Below, in pieces: positions 16,457-25,813 of a stretch of 64,000 nt of DNA (the stretch's first letter is position 1; every line of letters begins with the position of its first letter). Source of the DNA: Streptomyces sp. CB02923 (GTDB taxonomy: Bacteria; Actinomycetota; Actinomycetes; Streptomycetales; Streptomycetaceae); assembly GCF_001905005.1 (NCBI RefSeq), contig NZ_LWKZ01000027.1, positions 186,001 to 250,000 on the forward strand, read 5' to 3'. The notes beneath the pieces were generated by a model. The model was not told the DNA's origin. It saw only the letters and a list, made by a program, of their open reading frames with translations, and searched no databases. Made by a program: the position numbers and the translations under genes.

Positions 16457-17122
16457 ATGCGCGTCATCCGGATCCTCGCCGTGTTCGCCGCCACCACTCT
16501 CCCCCTCACCGCCTGCTCGGACACCACCGAGCCGGATCACAGAGCCCCCTCCACCCAAACCCCCTCCACCCAGGCCCCCTCCACCCAATCGCCATCCGGC
16601 CAGACGTCATCGGGCACCGCCGTGGCCACCCCGGCGGTTCCGGAGATCGAGCCCCCCAAGGTGTCCGGTCTCGGCACGACCGCGCACACGGCCGGCTCCG
16701 GCGGCGGGATGCTCGACCTCACGCCGTCCAGCGTCGTGTACGTACCCCGCACCAAGAGCAAAACCCCCGTGAACGGGACATACGCCGTCGTGGCCTACAA
16801 GGCCCGCTCGACCACGGCAGTGGCCGCGACCGAAACGACACCGACCGCGAACGGCGGCTGGCGATGGACCGCCCGGGACGGCCGGACCGTGACCACACTC
16901 ACCGGCAACGCAACCAGCGTGACACCCAACGGCTTCAACGGCTCGGGCCCCGTAAAACCCGGCAGCGACCAATGGCGCAGCCGGACATTCGACCTCCCGA
17001 AATCCCAGCACGGCGGCACCCTGGCCTACACCGACGGCAAGGGCCGGGTACACCGCTGGGCAATCCCCGCGAAGGACAGCGGCCCCGAAACAGCGAAACT
17101 GAAAAAGGCCCTGGAAGAGTAG
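16457..17122 (+). CDS. Putative lipoprotein of unknown function
   Basis: 221 aa. The N terminus MRVIRILAVFAATTLPLTAC is a lipoprotein signal peptide with lipobox LTAC and Cys20, followed by a Thr/Ser/Pro-rich tether containing repeats of PSTQ. The globular remainder is beta-rich (VYVPRTKSKTPVNGTYAVVAYKA, GGWRWTARDGRTVT, GGTLAYTDGKGRVHRWAIPAK) and may be an immunoglobulin-like sandwich. AGGGG lies 7 bases upstream of the ATG. Surface-anchored; I do not recognise a specific family. Confidence 0.8.
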   Translation: MRVIRILAVFAATTLPLTACSDTTEPDHRAPSTQTPSTQAPSTQSPSGQTSSGTAVATPAVPEIEPPKVSGLGTTAHTAGSGGGMLDLTPSSVVYVPRTKSKTPVNGTYAVVAYKARSTTAVAATETTPTANGGWRWTARDGRTVTTLTGNATSVTPNGFNGSGPVKPGSDQWRSRTFDLPKSQHGGTLAYTDGKGRVHRWAIPAKDSGPETAKLKKALEE

Positions 17123-17141
17123 CGTCGCCTTCCCCCGCCCC

Positions 17142-17996
17142 TCACCCCACCTCCACCATCCCCTCCCGCAGGCCCGTGAGGATGCGGGTCAGGAGGCGGG
17201 AGACCTGCATCTGGGAGATTCCGAGGGTTCTGCCGATTTCGGTCTGGGTCAGTTCTGCGACGAATCGCAGGTGGAGGATTTGCCGGTCGCGTTCTTCCAG
17301 GGCGCCCAGGAGTGGTTTGAGTGCCTGGATGTTCTCCGCCTTTTCCAGGGCGGGGTCCTCGCCTCCCAGGTAGGCGGCGAGTGTGCCGCCCGCCGAGTGT
17401 GTGTCGCCGTCCTCCGGTGGGGCGTCGAGGGAATCGGCGGAGTATCCGTTGCCGGCGTACAGCCCTTCGATGACGTCTTCCTGGTCCCTTTCCAGGTGCT
17501 GGGCCAGTTCGGCGGTGGTGGGCGCGCGGTTCAGGTCGTGGGCGAGTTTTTCGCGTGCTCCGGCGAGGTCGATACGGAGTTCCTGGAGGCGGCGGGGGAC
17601 GTGCACCGCCCAGCTGGTGTCCCGGAAGTACCGCTTGATCTCCCCGACGATGTACGGGACGGCGAAGGCGCTGAACGGCACTTCGCGCGAGAGGTCGAAC
17701 CGGTCGATCGCCTTGATCAGCCCGATGGTGCCCACCTGGACCAGGTCCTCGGTCTCGTCGGCACGGCTGCGGAATCTGCGGACGGCGAAGTGCACCAGGG
17801 ACAGGTTCATCTCCACCAGGCAGTCGCGCGCGTACCGGTGGGCGGGATCGTCCTCTGGGAGGGTGGCCAGCCGTTCGAAGAAGAGCCGGGACACCTCGCG
17901 GGCGTCCTGCGGGGTGACGGCGCCCGCGTCCTCCAGCCAGGGCAGTCCGGCGGGTCCGGCCGCGGGCCGGTCCGTCACGGGGACGAGTTCGGTCAT
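17142..17996 (-). CDS. RNA polymerase sigma factor, SigB/SigF/SigG group
   Basis: 284 aa from ATG MTELVPVTD. Region 2 is clear (NLSLVHFAVRRF, DLVQVGTIGLIKAIDRFD, VPFSAFAVPYIVGEIKRYFRD), region 3 follows (LAHDLNRAPTTAELAQHLE), and region 4 carries LHLRFVAELTQTEIGRTLGI plus the recognition helix SQMQVSRLL. Streptomyces has many paralogues of this stress and development group. Its start overlaps the stop of the anti-sigma gene (TGATG), so the two are translationally coupled. It should be held inactive by the RsbW-like protein until a phosphatase/antagonist signal arrives. Confidence 0.92.
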   Translation of the reverse strand: MTELVPVTDRPAAGPAGLPWLEDAGAVTPQDAREVSRLFFERLATLPEDDPAHRYARDCLVEMNLSLVHFAVRRFRSRADETEDLVQVGTIGLIKAIDRFDLSREVPFSAFAVPYIVGEIKRYFRDTSWAVHVPRRLQELRIDLAGAREKLAHDLNRAPTTAELAQHLERDQEDVIEGLYAGNGYSADSLDAPPEDGDTHSAGGTLAAYLGGEDPALEKAENIQALKPLLGALEERDRQILHLRFVAELTQTEIGRTLGISQMQVSRLLTRILTGLREGMVEVG

Positions 17997-18487
17997 CACG
18001 CGGCCGCCTGCCCGCCACCGGCGGCCGAGCGCGGGTGGCGCACGCGGAACCACACCCATTTCCCGGTGCGTGTCCGGTCGAAGCCCCAGCCGTCCGCGAG
18101 CGCCCCCAGGAGCTCCAGGCCCCGGCCGCCCTCGGACAGCGGCCCGCGCTCGGCGCCGGTGGCCATCGGTACCGTACGGGCGGTGTCCCGGACCGCCGCG
18201 AAGAGCGTGCCGTCCGCCTCGCCGATCAGCATGAGCGGGATGTCGGGCGCGGTGGAGTGGCGTACGGCGTTGGCCACCACCTCGGACAGGCAGGTCTGGC
18301 CGTCACCGAGCACGTAGCGGTCGGGGTCCAGGACGGCGCAGACCGACTCGCGGGCCAGGCGGGGGGCCTGGGGGCTCGCCGGCAAGCGCATCCGCAGGGC
18401 GCGGACGGGGGCCTCGGCCGGGGCACGGACGGGGGCCACGGCCGGGGCGCCGGTGAGGGCTTCGGCGGGGGCTTCGGGCAGGGACAT
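17996..18487 (-). CDS. Anti-sigma factor, RsbW-like ATP-binding protein
   Basis: 163 aa. After a low-complexity Ala/Pro leader of ~35 residues comes a HATPase_c (GHKL) fold: the N-box LSEVVANAVRHST, the G1-like DGTLFAAVRDTARTVP, and the G2-box GGRGLELLGALADGWGF. These proteins bind ATP, sequester a SigF-type sigma factor and phosphorylate its antagonist. It lies immediately upstream of, and overlaps, the sigma gene, so the pair is very probably a functional couple. Whether it binds this sigma factor only is unknown. Confidence 0.88.
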   Translation of the reverse strand: MSLPEAPAEALTGAPAVAPVRAPAEAPVRALRMRLPASPQAPRLARESVCAVLDPDRYVLGDGQTCLSEVVANAVRHSTAPDIPLMLIGEADGTLFAAVRDTARTVPMATGAERGPLSEGGRGLELLGALADGWGFDRTRTGKWVWFRVRHPRSAAGGGQAAA

Positions 18488-18559
18488 CGTGCGGGTCTTC
18501 CCTTCGGTCCGCAGTCGGGTTCCGGCACCCTCGTTGTGCCCCCGGGGCGGCCCGGAACC

Positions 18560-18596
18560 CGGGGCTTATGTCCTCGCGTGCGGGACGTAAGCCCCG
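18560..18596. repeat. Imperfect 14-bp inverted repeat upstream of the anti-sigma gene
   Basis: CGGGGCTTATGTCC and GGACGTAAGCCCCG form a 14-bp stem with one G-U pair and a 9-nt loop, about 75-110 bp upstream of the anti-sigma start. It could be an operator or a second terminator in the etf-to-sigma gap. Confidence 0.5.
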
Positions 18597-18619
18597 AACG
18601 TCTCCGTGCGCCCGGACAG

Positions 18620-18657
18620 GCCCAGGGCCCGTACGCGGGTGCGTACGGGCCCTGGGC
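18620..18657 (-). terminator. Long GC hairpin downstream of etfA
   Basis: A 17-bp perfect stem (GCCCAGGGCCCGTACGC, loop GGGT, and its complement) lies 40 bp after the etfA stop. It has no U-tract. Confidence 0.65.
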
Positions 18658-18697
18658 TCGTCTCTGGCGCGGCACGGTCCCGCCGTGCCCGGCGGGG

Positions 18698-19660
<963 letters not shown>

Positions 19661-19717
19661 GGGATTGCTCTCCTGCGGGAAAAGTGAGGGCGGTGGTGCG
19701 GAAGGGATTCCGGGGGC

Positions 19718-20506
19718 TCAGATGAACTTCTGGCCCGCGAGGAACTCGGCGAGCTGCTTGCCGCCCTCGCCCTCGTCCTTGACGATCGTGCCCGCGCTGC
19801 GGGCGGGACGCTCGGCCGCCTCGTCGACCTTGGTCCAGGCGCCCTCCAGACCGACCTCGTCCGCCTCGATGTCCAGGTCGTCCAGGTCCAGGGACTCCAC
19901 CTTCTTCTTCTTGGCGGCCATGATGCCCTTGAAGGAGGGGTAACGCGCCTCGCCGGACTGGTCGGTGACCGACACGACGGCCGGCAGCGACGCCTCCAGC
20001 AGCTCGGTGGCGGTGTCACCGTCACGGCGCCCCTTGACGACACCGCCCTCGACGGAGACCTCGGAGAGCTGGGTCACCTGCGGTACGCCCAGGCGCTCGG
20101 CGAGCAGCGCGGGCAGCACGCCCATGGTGCCGTCGGTGGAGGCCATGCCGCAGACGACCAGGTCGTAACCGGTCTTCTCGACGGCCTTGGCAAGTACGAG
20201 GGAGGTGCCGAGCGCGTCGGTGCCGTGCAGGTCGTCGTCCTCGACGTGCACGCCCTGGTCGGCGCCCATCGACAGCGCCTTGCGCAGCGCGTCGCTCGCG
20301 TCCTCGGGGCCGACGGTCAGGACGGTGATCTCGGCGTCGCCGTCGGCGGCTTCCTTGATCTGCAGGGCCTGCTCGACCGCGTACTCGTCGAGCTCCGAGA
20401 GCAGGCCGTCCACGTCGTCGCGGTCGACGGTCAGGTCCTCGGCGAAGTGCCGGTCGCCGGTGGCGTCGGGCACGTACTTCACACAGACAACGATCCTCAG
20501 GCTCAC
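19718..20506 (-). CDS. etfB: Electron transfer flavoprotein subunit beta
   Basis: 262 aa from a GTG start (MSLRIVVCVKYVPD) with AGGAG upstream. It has the beta-subunit AMP-site and adenine-nucleotide alpha-hydrolase-like fold: LDEYAVEQALQIKE, LRKALSMGADQGVHVEDDDL, LVVCGMASTDGTMGVLPALL and the family's LPAVVSVTDQSGEARYPSFK. It is the partner of EtfA downstream. The preceding 260 bp, AT-richer near 20600-20660, probably hold the operon promoter. Confidence 0.96.
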   Translation of the reverse strand: MSLRIVVCVKYVPDATGDRHFAEDLTVDRDDVDGLLSELDEYAVEQALQIKEAADGDAEITVLTVGPEDASDALRKALSMGADQGVHVEDDDLHGTDALGTSLVLAKAVEKTGYDLVVCGMASTDGTMGVLPALLAERLGVPQVTQLSEVSVEGGVVKGRRDGDTATELLEASLPAVVSVTDQSGEARYPSFKGIMAAKKKKVESLDLDDLDIEADEVGLEGAWTKVDEAAERPARSAGTIVKDEGEGGKQLAEFLAGQKFI

Positions 20507-20768
20507 GCCGGCTCTCCTACCTGCTTCGACTCTTCAGAACTGCCTTGTGCTGGCAGCATAGGCGCCTGTTGGGGCGGCTTCCGGTCGGACGGGTTCCCCG
20601 CGCCGACCGAAATATTACTCGCCAGTACATCCACCCCATTCCCCGGAAGCAAGGCCGTTGAACTGTGACGTTGCCAACGGATACGGAAGGGGCGGACGCG
20701 TCCCGCGCACGGAACCGGCGGACCGCGCGACGCGTTGAGACGGCCGCGCGGCACGCGCCGGAGCGGAC

Positions 20769-21293
20769 TCAGTCGCGCAGCGCGTTGTAGCGGCCCCCGT
20801 GGTAGAGGAGCGGGCGGCTACGGCCCGCCGTCCCGGCATATCCCTCCGGGTCGCCCTCGACGACCCGGCCGAGCACGATCCGGTGGTCACCGGCGGGCAC
20901 CCGGGCCACCACCTCGCAGACCAGCCAGGCCAGCACACCGTCGAGCAGCGGCACGCCGTGCGGGCCGGGGCGCCAGGAGGTCGGGGCGGCGAAGCGGTCG
21001 GCACCGCTCCGCGCAAAGGTGCCGGCCAGCTCCTGCTGGTGCTCGCCGAGTATGTGGACGCCGATGTGCCCGGCCTCGGACACCGCGGGCCAGCTGGAGG
21101 AACCGGTGCTGATGCCGAAGGACACCAGCGGCGGGTCGGCGGCCACCGAGGTCAGGGAGGTGGCGGTGAAACCGGCCGGGCGGGCGCCGGGCACGGTGAT
21201 CACGGCGACGCCGGCGGCGTGCTGCCGGAAGACGGAGCGCAGGAGGTCGGGGGCGGCGGAACGGGGCGTACCGAGGTCGGCCGGTGCCGTCAT
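20769..21293 (-). CDS. Flavin reductase family protein
   Basis: 174 aa from ATG MTAPADLGTP; an AGAAGGAC site precedes it. The FMN-binding split-barrel signature is visible: LRSVFRQHAAGVAVITV, PAGFTATSLTSVAADPPLVSFGI, HIGVHILGEHQQELAGTFA, LVCEVVARVPAGDHRIVLGRV and a C-terminal PLLYHGGRY. Such proteins supply reduced FMN to two-component monooxygenases. No monooxygenase is next to it, so the partner is unknown. A longer start at 21368 is possible but lacks a good ribosome site. Confidence 0.88.
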   Translation of the reverse strand: MTAPADLGTPRSAAPDLLRSVFRQHAAGVAVITVPGARPAGFTATSLTSVAADPPLVSFGISTGSSSWPAVSEAGHIGVHILGEHQQELAGTFARSGADRFAAPTSWRPGPHGVPLLDGVLAWLVCEVVARVPAGDHRIVLGRVVEGDPEGYAGTAGRSRPLLYHGGRYNALRD

Positions 21294-21503
21294 GGAGATG
21301 TCCTTCTGCCGTGGTGTACGGGCCGGAGCGGCGCCGTCGCCGGCGCAGCCGAAGTCGTCGCTGCTCACGTGGCGGGACAGCGCACGCCGACGGTGCGTCG
21401 GAGGTCCGCGTGCGCGCGTCCGCGAAGGAAGGGGCCTGACCGCATGACGTCACCCTGACGATGCGTGTGCCGGGCAGTCAAGTGACGCCCGGTTTCTGGG
21501 AGA

Positions 21504-21836
21504 TCAATCACGGACGGCGTCCCCCAGGGCGGCGATGACATCGGCCTTGCGGGGCTGCCCGGCCGCGCGGCGCACCACCGCGCCGCCCCGGTCGAGCACC
21601 AGCACCGTCGGCGTGCGCTCGATGCGCAGGGTCCGCACCAGGTCCAGGTGCGCCTCCGCGTCGATCTCGACGTGGGCCACTCCGTCCACCATGTCCGCCA
21701 CCTCGGCCAGGGTGCGCCGGGTGGCCCGGCAGGGCTGGCAGAAGGCGCTGGAGAACTGGACGAGCGTGGCCCGCTCCCCCAGTCCGGCGCCCACTTCGGC
21801 GGCTCCCAGCCGCGTCCCCACGTCCTGCCCTGACAC
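21504..21836 (-). CDS. Thioredoxin family protein
   Basis: 110 aa from GTG, with GGAGG about 10 bases upstream. The active site is FCQPC (Cys33 and Cys36) instead of WCGPC, followed by RATRRTLAEVADMV. The cis-Pro loop is IERTPTVLVLDRGG. The length equals classical thioredoxins, so it should act as a small cytoplasmic thiol-disulfide reductant. The CQPC active site suggests a redox potential different from housekeeping TrxA. Confidence 0.88.
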   Translation of the reverse strand: MSGQDVGTRLGAAEVGAGLGERATLVQFSSAFCQPCRATRRTLAEVADMVDGVAHVEIDAEAHLDLVRTLRIERTPTVLVLDRGGAVVRRAAGQPRKADVIAALGDAVRD

Positions 21837-22168
21837 CCGTCACCCTCCCGTCGCGGTGGTACGCGGCATGCCGGAAGCCCGCTGCCACGGGCACGGCGTC
21901 GCGCTCCATCGGTCCTGTCGTCGACGGGTGCAGCGTCCGCGGGGCCGGATTCATTCCCGCCGCCTGCGCGCGCCAGGTGTACCTTCTGCTGCGGAGGGCA
22001 ACTGGACGGTGTGACCGGCACGTGATGAGAATCTCCCGGCAGCGGGGTCCCGTACGGTAGCCGCAGGGCCTCCGATCGGGCACGATCTCCCGAAAGCCGC
22101 ATACTTACGGCTGCGTAACTTCTTCGCCGGGAGAACCCTCCCCAGGCACAGAAAAGGGGTCCCCCGAC
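21837..22168. promoter_or_regulatory. Intergenic region with inverted repeat upstream of the acyltransferase
   Basis: This divergent gap between thioredoxin and acyltransferase contains TTACG-GCTG-CGTAA (22105-22118), 51 bp before the acyltransferase ATG, a candidate operator or part of the promoter. A ribosome site AAAAGGGG precedes the ATG. Nothing else in the gap looks coding. Confidence 0.4.
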
Positions 22169-22882
22169 ATGGCAGAGCTCGTCTATCCGCCCGTCATCGG
22201 CGCCGCCCGTACGGCGTTCAAGGCGCTCGACCTGAAGTTCGACATCGCCGGGGCCGACCACATCCCCCGGCGCGGCGGCGCGGTACTGGTGAGCAACCAC
22301 ATCGGCTATCTCGACTTCATCTTCTGCGGTCTGGCCGCCCGTCCCGCCAAGCGCCTGGTGCGCTTCATGGCGAAGGAGTCGGTCTTCCGGCACAAGGTGT
22401 CGGGGCCGCTGATGCGCGCGATGAAGCACATCCCGGTGGACCGCACGCAGGGCGTGCACGCCTACCGGCACGCGCTCAGCGCGCTGCGCGGCGGCGAGAT
22501 CATCGGCGTCTTCCCGGAGGCGACGATCTCGGAGTCCTTCACGCTGAAGACCTTCAAGTCGGGCGCGGCCCGGCTGGCGCAGGAGGCGGGCGTACCGCTG
22601 CTGCCGATGGCCCTGTGGGGCACTCAGCGGCTGTGGACCAAGGGGCACAAGCGGGACCTGGGCCGCAACCACTTCCCCGTCACCATCCGGATCGGCGAGC
22701 CGGTCGAGGCCTCGCCGGACGAGCAGGCGGAGAAGATCACCGACCGGCTGCGGTCCCGCGTGCAGGACCTGCTGGAGGCGGCGCAGCGCGCGTACCCGGT
22801 GCGTCCCAAGGGCCCGGAGGACACCTGGTGGGTCCCCGCGCACCTCGGCGGCACGGCTCCCGCCCCCGGGGCGACGGCCTGA
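22169..22882 (+). CDS. 1-acyl-sn-glycerol-3-phosphate acyltransferase (PlsC-like)
   Basis: 237 aa. The HX4D catalytic motif is NHIGYLD. Block II (FMAKESVFRHKVSGPLMRAMKHIPVDR) and block III (GGEIIGVFPEATISESF) follow, then the substrate patch GVPLLPMALWGTQRLWTKG. It transfers an acyl group to lysophosphatidate or a similar acceptor at the membrane in phospholipid synthesis. It is monocistronic as far as the window shows. A TTACG/CGTAA inverted repeat 51 bp upstream may regulate it. Streptomyces carries several such paralogues. Confidence 0.9.
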   Translation: MAELVYPPVIGAARTAFKALDLKFDIAGADHIPRRGGAVLVSNHIGYLDFIFCGLAARPAKRLVRFMAKESVFRHKVSGPLMRAMKHIPVDRTQGVHAYRHALSALRGGEIIGVFPEATISESFTLKTFKSGAARLAQEAGVPLLPMALWGTQRLWTKGHKRDLGRNHFPVTIRIGEPVEASPDEQAEKITDRLRSRVQDLLEAAQRAYPVRPKGPEDTWWVPAHLGGTAPAPGATA

Positions 22883-22952
22883 GTCCTGCCGTCCCGGCGG
22901 CTTCCGGAGGGACGGCGCGGCCGCGGCGTCCAGGTGGCCGCCGCGGCGCGGC

Positions 22953-23654
22953 TCAGTCGAAGAACCGCGGCTCCCGCACCTCGATGCGGGCGTCGGGGCA
23001 GGTCTTCGCCAGCGCTTCGGCGAGTTCGGCGGCCGCGGCGGTCAGTTCGGCGGCGGTCATCGGCGCCATCCGCTCCAGCAGGAACAGCGCGTTCACGGAG
23101 GAGTCGGTGAGCCGCGTCCGTACGCCCTGGCGCCAGTTCCAGCGGCGGCAGGTCACGCCCTCGTCGTCGCACCACACCACCTCGCCGGGCTCCGGGTGTT
23201 CGACGACCTGCTCGCCGCCGGCCGCGGTCACGAACGGTTCCGCGCCGGTGGCCCGTACGAGCCGCATGCCTCCCCGGATGTGGTCCAGGTCCTCACCGCC
23301 GACGGGGATCAGGTGGGCGACGCTGATGGCGTTGTAGAGGTCGACGAGGCGGTTGATGCGGGGCAGGCCGCCGTCCGCGAGGGCGCGCTTGGCCAGCGCT
23401 TCGGCCGAGTTGCGGGTACGGGACGGCTTGGTGCCGAAGGCGGTGTACGCGGCGCGCCAGGCGGCGATGTGCGGATCGTCCTGCGGGGCCCGGCCGTCCA
23501 GCCGCTCCGCGAGCCGTCGGGCCGCGGCGTCGAGCAGGGCCGAGCCGGCCTCGTCGCTGGGGCCGTTGGTCAGACCGTACGCCTCGACGGCGACATGGCC
23601 GAAGCCGGGCGCGAGGGCGCGTACCTCGTCGGAGACGTGCAGGGGGAAAGTCAT
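22953..23654 (-). CDS. Stand-alone B3/B4 domain protein
   Basis: 233 aa from ATG MTFPLHVSDEV. It matches free-standing versions of the phenylalanyl-tRNA synthetase beta-chain B3/B4 domain: AAWRAAYTAFGTKPSRTRNSAE (arranged as in the family), LPRINRLVDLYNAISVAHLIPVGGEDLD, and a C-terminal VTCRRWNWRQGVRTRLTDSS. The free-standing domain is thought to act on mischarged tRNA or amino acids, but a role for this protein is unproven. It is convergent with the acyltransferase gene. Confidence 0.82.
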   Translation of the reverse strand: MTFPLHVSDEVRALAPGFGHVAVEAYGLTNGPSDEAGSALLDAAARRLAERLDGRAPQDDPHIAAWRAAYTAFGTKPSRTRNSAEALAKRALADGGLPRINRLVDLYNAISVAHLIPVGGEDLDHIRGGMRLVRATGAEPFVTAAGGEQVVEHPEPGEVVWCDDEGVTCRRWNWRQGVRTRLTDSSVNALFLLERMAPMTAAELTAAAAELAEALAKTCPDARIEVREPRFFD

Positions 23655-23937
23655 GTTCGGCGTGCCTCGGGGATCGCTGGTGCGGTGGGGAGCAGCTGCC
23701 ATAGGTGCGGCCGGTCGTCGGCCTTCCGGAGGCATTGCAGCACAGCGGGACGCGGTTCAGCAAACAGTACCTGGTAGTCCACTTCATTGGACTCCGGCCG
23801 GACCGGCCACGCCGGCTGCTCGCGGTCGGGGCGGAACCGCGACGCGTCGACACCGGGCTTACTCCGCAGCGCCCGACCGGAAGCCAATGATTCTCCGGTC
23901 GGGCGCATAGTGGTTCAGCTGATCCGAAAGATGCGGC

Positions 23938-25008
23938 CTAGCGGCCCATCTCCTCGCGCAGCGCGGCCAGCAGGCCGTCCACGTCCTCCTCCGTCGTGTC
24001 GAAGGAGCACATCCAGCGGACGTCGCCCGCCGCCTCGTCCCAGAAGTAGAAGCGGTAGCGCTTCTGGAGCCGCTCGGTGACGTCGTGCGGCAGCCGCGCG
24101 AAGACGGCGTTGGCCTGGACGGGGTAGAGGATCTCCACGCCGTCGACTTCGCGGACGCCGGCGGCGAGCCGCTGGGCCATGCTGTTGGCGTGGCGGGCGT
24201 TGCGCAGCCACAGGTCGCGTGCGAGCAGTGCCTCCAGCTGCACGGATATGAAGCGCATCTTGGAGGCCAGCTGCATGGACATCTTGCGTATGTGCTTCAG
24301 CGCCCGCACCGCGTCCGGGTTGATGACCACCACGGCCTCGCCGAACAGCGCCCCGTTCTTCGTGCCGCCGAGGGAGAGCAGGTCCACGCCGACCGCGTTC
24401 GTGAACGCCCGCATCGGTACGTCCAGCGACGCCGCCGCGTTGGCGATCCGCGCCCCGTCCAGGTGCACCAGCATGTCGCGCTCGTGGGCGTGCTCGCAGA
24501 TGGCCCGCACCTCGTCGGGCGTGTAGACCGTGCCCAGCTCGGTGTTCTGGGTGATCGAGACGACCTGCGGCATCGCACGGTGCTCGTCGTCCCAGCCGTA
24601 CGCCTCGCGGGCGATCAGCTCGGGGGTGAGCTTGCCGTCCTCGGTCGGCACGGTCAGCAGCTTCAGACCGCCGACGCGCTCGGGCGCGCCGCACTCGTCC
24701 ACGTGGATGTGCGCGCTGTCCGCGCAGATCACCGCGCCCCAGCGGTCGGTCAGCGCCTGGAGGGCGACGACGTTGGCGCCGGTGCCGTTGAAGACCGGGA
24801 ACGCCTCTGCGGTCTGCCCGAAGTGGCTGCGGACGGTCCGCTGGAGGTGCTCGGTGTACTCGTCTTCGCCGTAGGCGACCTGGTGGCCGCCGTTGGCGAG
24901 GGCGAGGGCCGCGAGGACCTCCGGGTGGGCGCCCGCGTAGTTGTCGCTGGCGAAGCCGCGCACCGACAGGTCGTGGCGCCGCCGGGCGTCGGTCTGCTGT
25001 TCGGTCAC
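23938..25008 (-). CDS. Threonine aldolase / beta-eliminating lyase family PLP enzyme
   Basis: 356 aa from the GTG that overlaps the SDR stop (GTGA). It is a fold-type I PLP enzyme: FASDNYAGAHPEVLAAL, YGEDEYTEHLQRTVR, FNGTGANVVALQAL, HIHVDECGAPERVGG, LVHLDGARIANAAASL and the PLP-lysine region SLGGTKNGALFGEAVV. These are hallmarks of low-specificity L-threonine aldolase, which cleaves threonine or allo-threonine to glycine and acetaldehyde. The apparent 642-aa frame reaching 25866 is only read-through of the upstream SDR region. It is the last gene of the DUF6421-SDR-aldolase operon. Confidence 0.9.
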   Translation of the reverse strand: MTEQQTDARRRHDLSVRGFASDNYAGAHPEVLAALALANGGHQVAYGEDEYTEHLQRTVRSHFGQTAEAFPVFNGTGANVVALQALTDRWGAVICADSAHIHVDECGAPERVGGLKLLTVPTEDGKLTPELIAREAYGWDDEHRAMPQVVSITQNTELGTVYTPDEVRAICEHAHERDMLVHLDGARIANAAASLDVPMRAFTNAVGVDLLSLGGTKNGALFGEAVVVINPDAVRALKHIRKMSMQLASKMRFISVQLEALLARDLWLRNARHANSMAQRLAAGVREVDGVEILYPVQANAVFARLPHDVTERLQKRYRFYFWDEAAGDVRWMCSFDTTEEDVDGLLAALREEMGR

Positions 25009-25766
25009 GCTTCGGGGGTCAGCCACAGACGCTGTCCATTCACTTCCTGGGCGGGCCGCTCCCAGACGCCGCTGACGGCCTGGGCCAGGTCCTTGACGTC
25101 CGTGAAGCCCGCGAACTTGGCATTCGGGCGCTCGGCGCGCATCTGGTCGTTGACGAGCGCCTTGACGACCAGGATGGCAGCCGCCGCCTTCGGGCCGTCC
25201 TCTCCCCCCGCCTTGCGGAAGGCGTCGCCGAGGGCCAGCGTCCACGCCTCGGCGGCCGCCTTGGAGGCGGCGTACGCGGCGTTCCCGGCGGTGGGCTTGC
25301 TCGCGCCCGCGGCGCTGACCAGCAGGAACCGGCCGTTGCCGGACCGCTCCAGCGGAGCCTGGAAGGCGAGCGAGGTGTGCTGGACCGTACGGATGAGCAG
25401 CTTCTCCAGCAGGTCCCAGTCCGCGAGGTCGGTCTCCGCGAACGACGCGGAGCCGCGCCAGCCGCCGACCAGGTGCACCAGGCCGTCGACGCGGCCGAAC
25501 TCCTTCTCCGTGCGGTCCGCCCAGGCGCGGGTCGCGTCCAGGTCCAGCAGGTCCACGGTGTCGCCGGTGACGGTGGCGCCGCCGTGCGCGTACCGCGCGG
25601 CGTCCACGGCCTCCGCCAGCCGCGCGGCGTCCGCGTCGGAGGCGACCACGGTCGCCCCCGCCTCGGCGAGCCGCAGCAGTGTCGCCCGCCCGGCGGGACC
25701 CGCCGCCCCGGCCACCGCGATGACCGCGCCTTCCAGTGCTCCCTGGCCGTTCGTCGCAGTACTCAT
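25005..25766 (-). CDS. Short-chain dehydrogenase/reductase (SDR)
   Basis: 253 aa. The Rossmann start is GAVIAVAGAAGPAGRATLL, a variant of TGxxxGxG. LVHLVGGW stands in the NNAG position. The catalytic region carries FLLVSAAGASKPTAGNAAYAASKAA, with Ser, Tyr and Lys in order. It should be an NAD(P)-dependent oxidoreductase with an unknown substrate. It has a 47-bp gap from the DUF6421 gene and a 4-bp overlap with the aldolase gene, so the three are probably transcribed together. Confidence 0.88.
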   Translation of the reverse strand: MSTATNGQGALEGAVIAVAGAAGPAGRATLLRLAEAGATVVASDADAARLAEAVDAARYAHGGATVTGDTVDLLDLDATRAWADRTEKEFGRVDGLVHLVGGWRGSASFAETDLADWDLLEKLLIRTVQHTSLAFQAPLERSGNGRFLLVSAAGASKPTAGNAAYAASKAAAEAWTLALGDAFRKAGGEDGPKAAAAILVVKALVNDQMRAERPNAKFAGFTDVKDLAQAVSGVWERPAQEVNGQRLWLTPEA

Positions 25767-25813
25767 GTTCCTCGTCTCCTCGTGCTCCGGCCTGCCTTGT
25801 GTACCGTCGGCGC

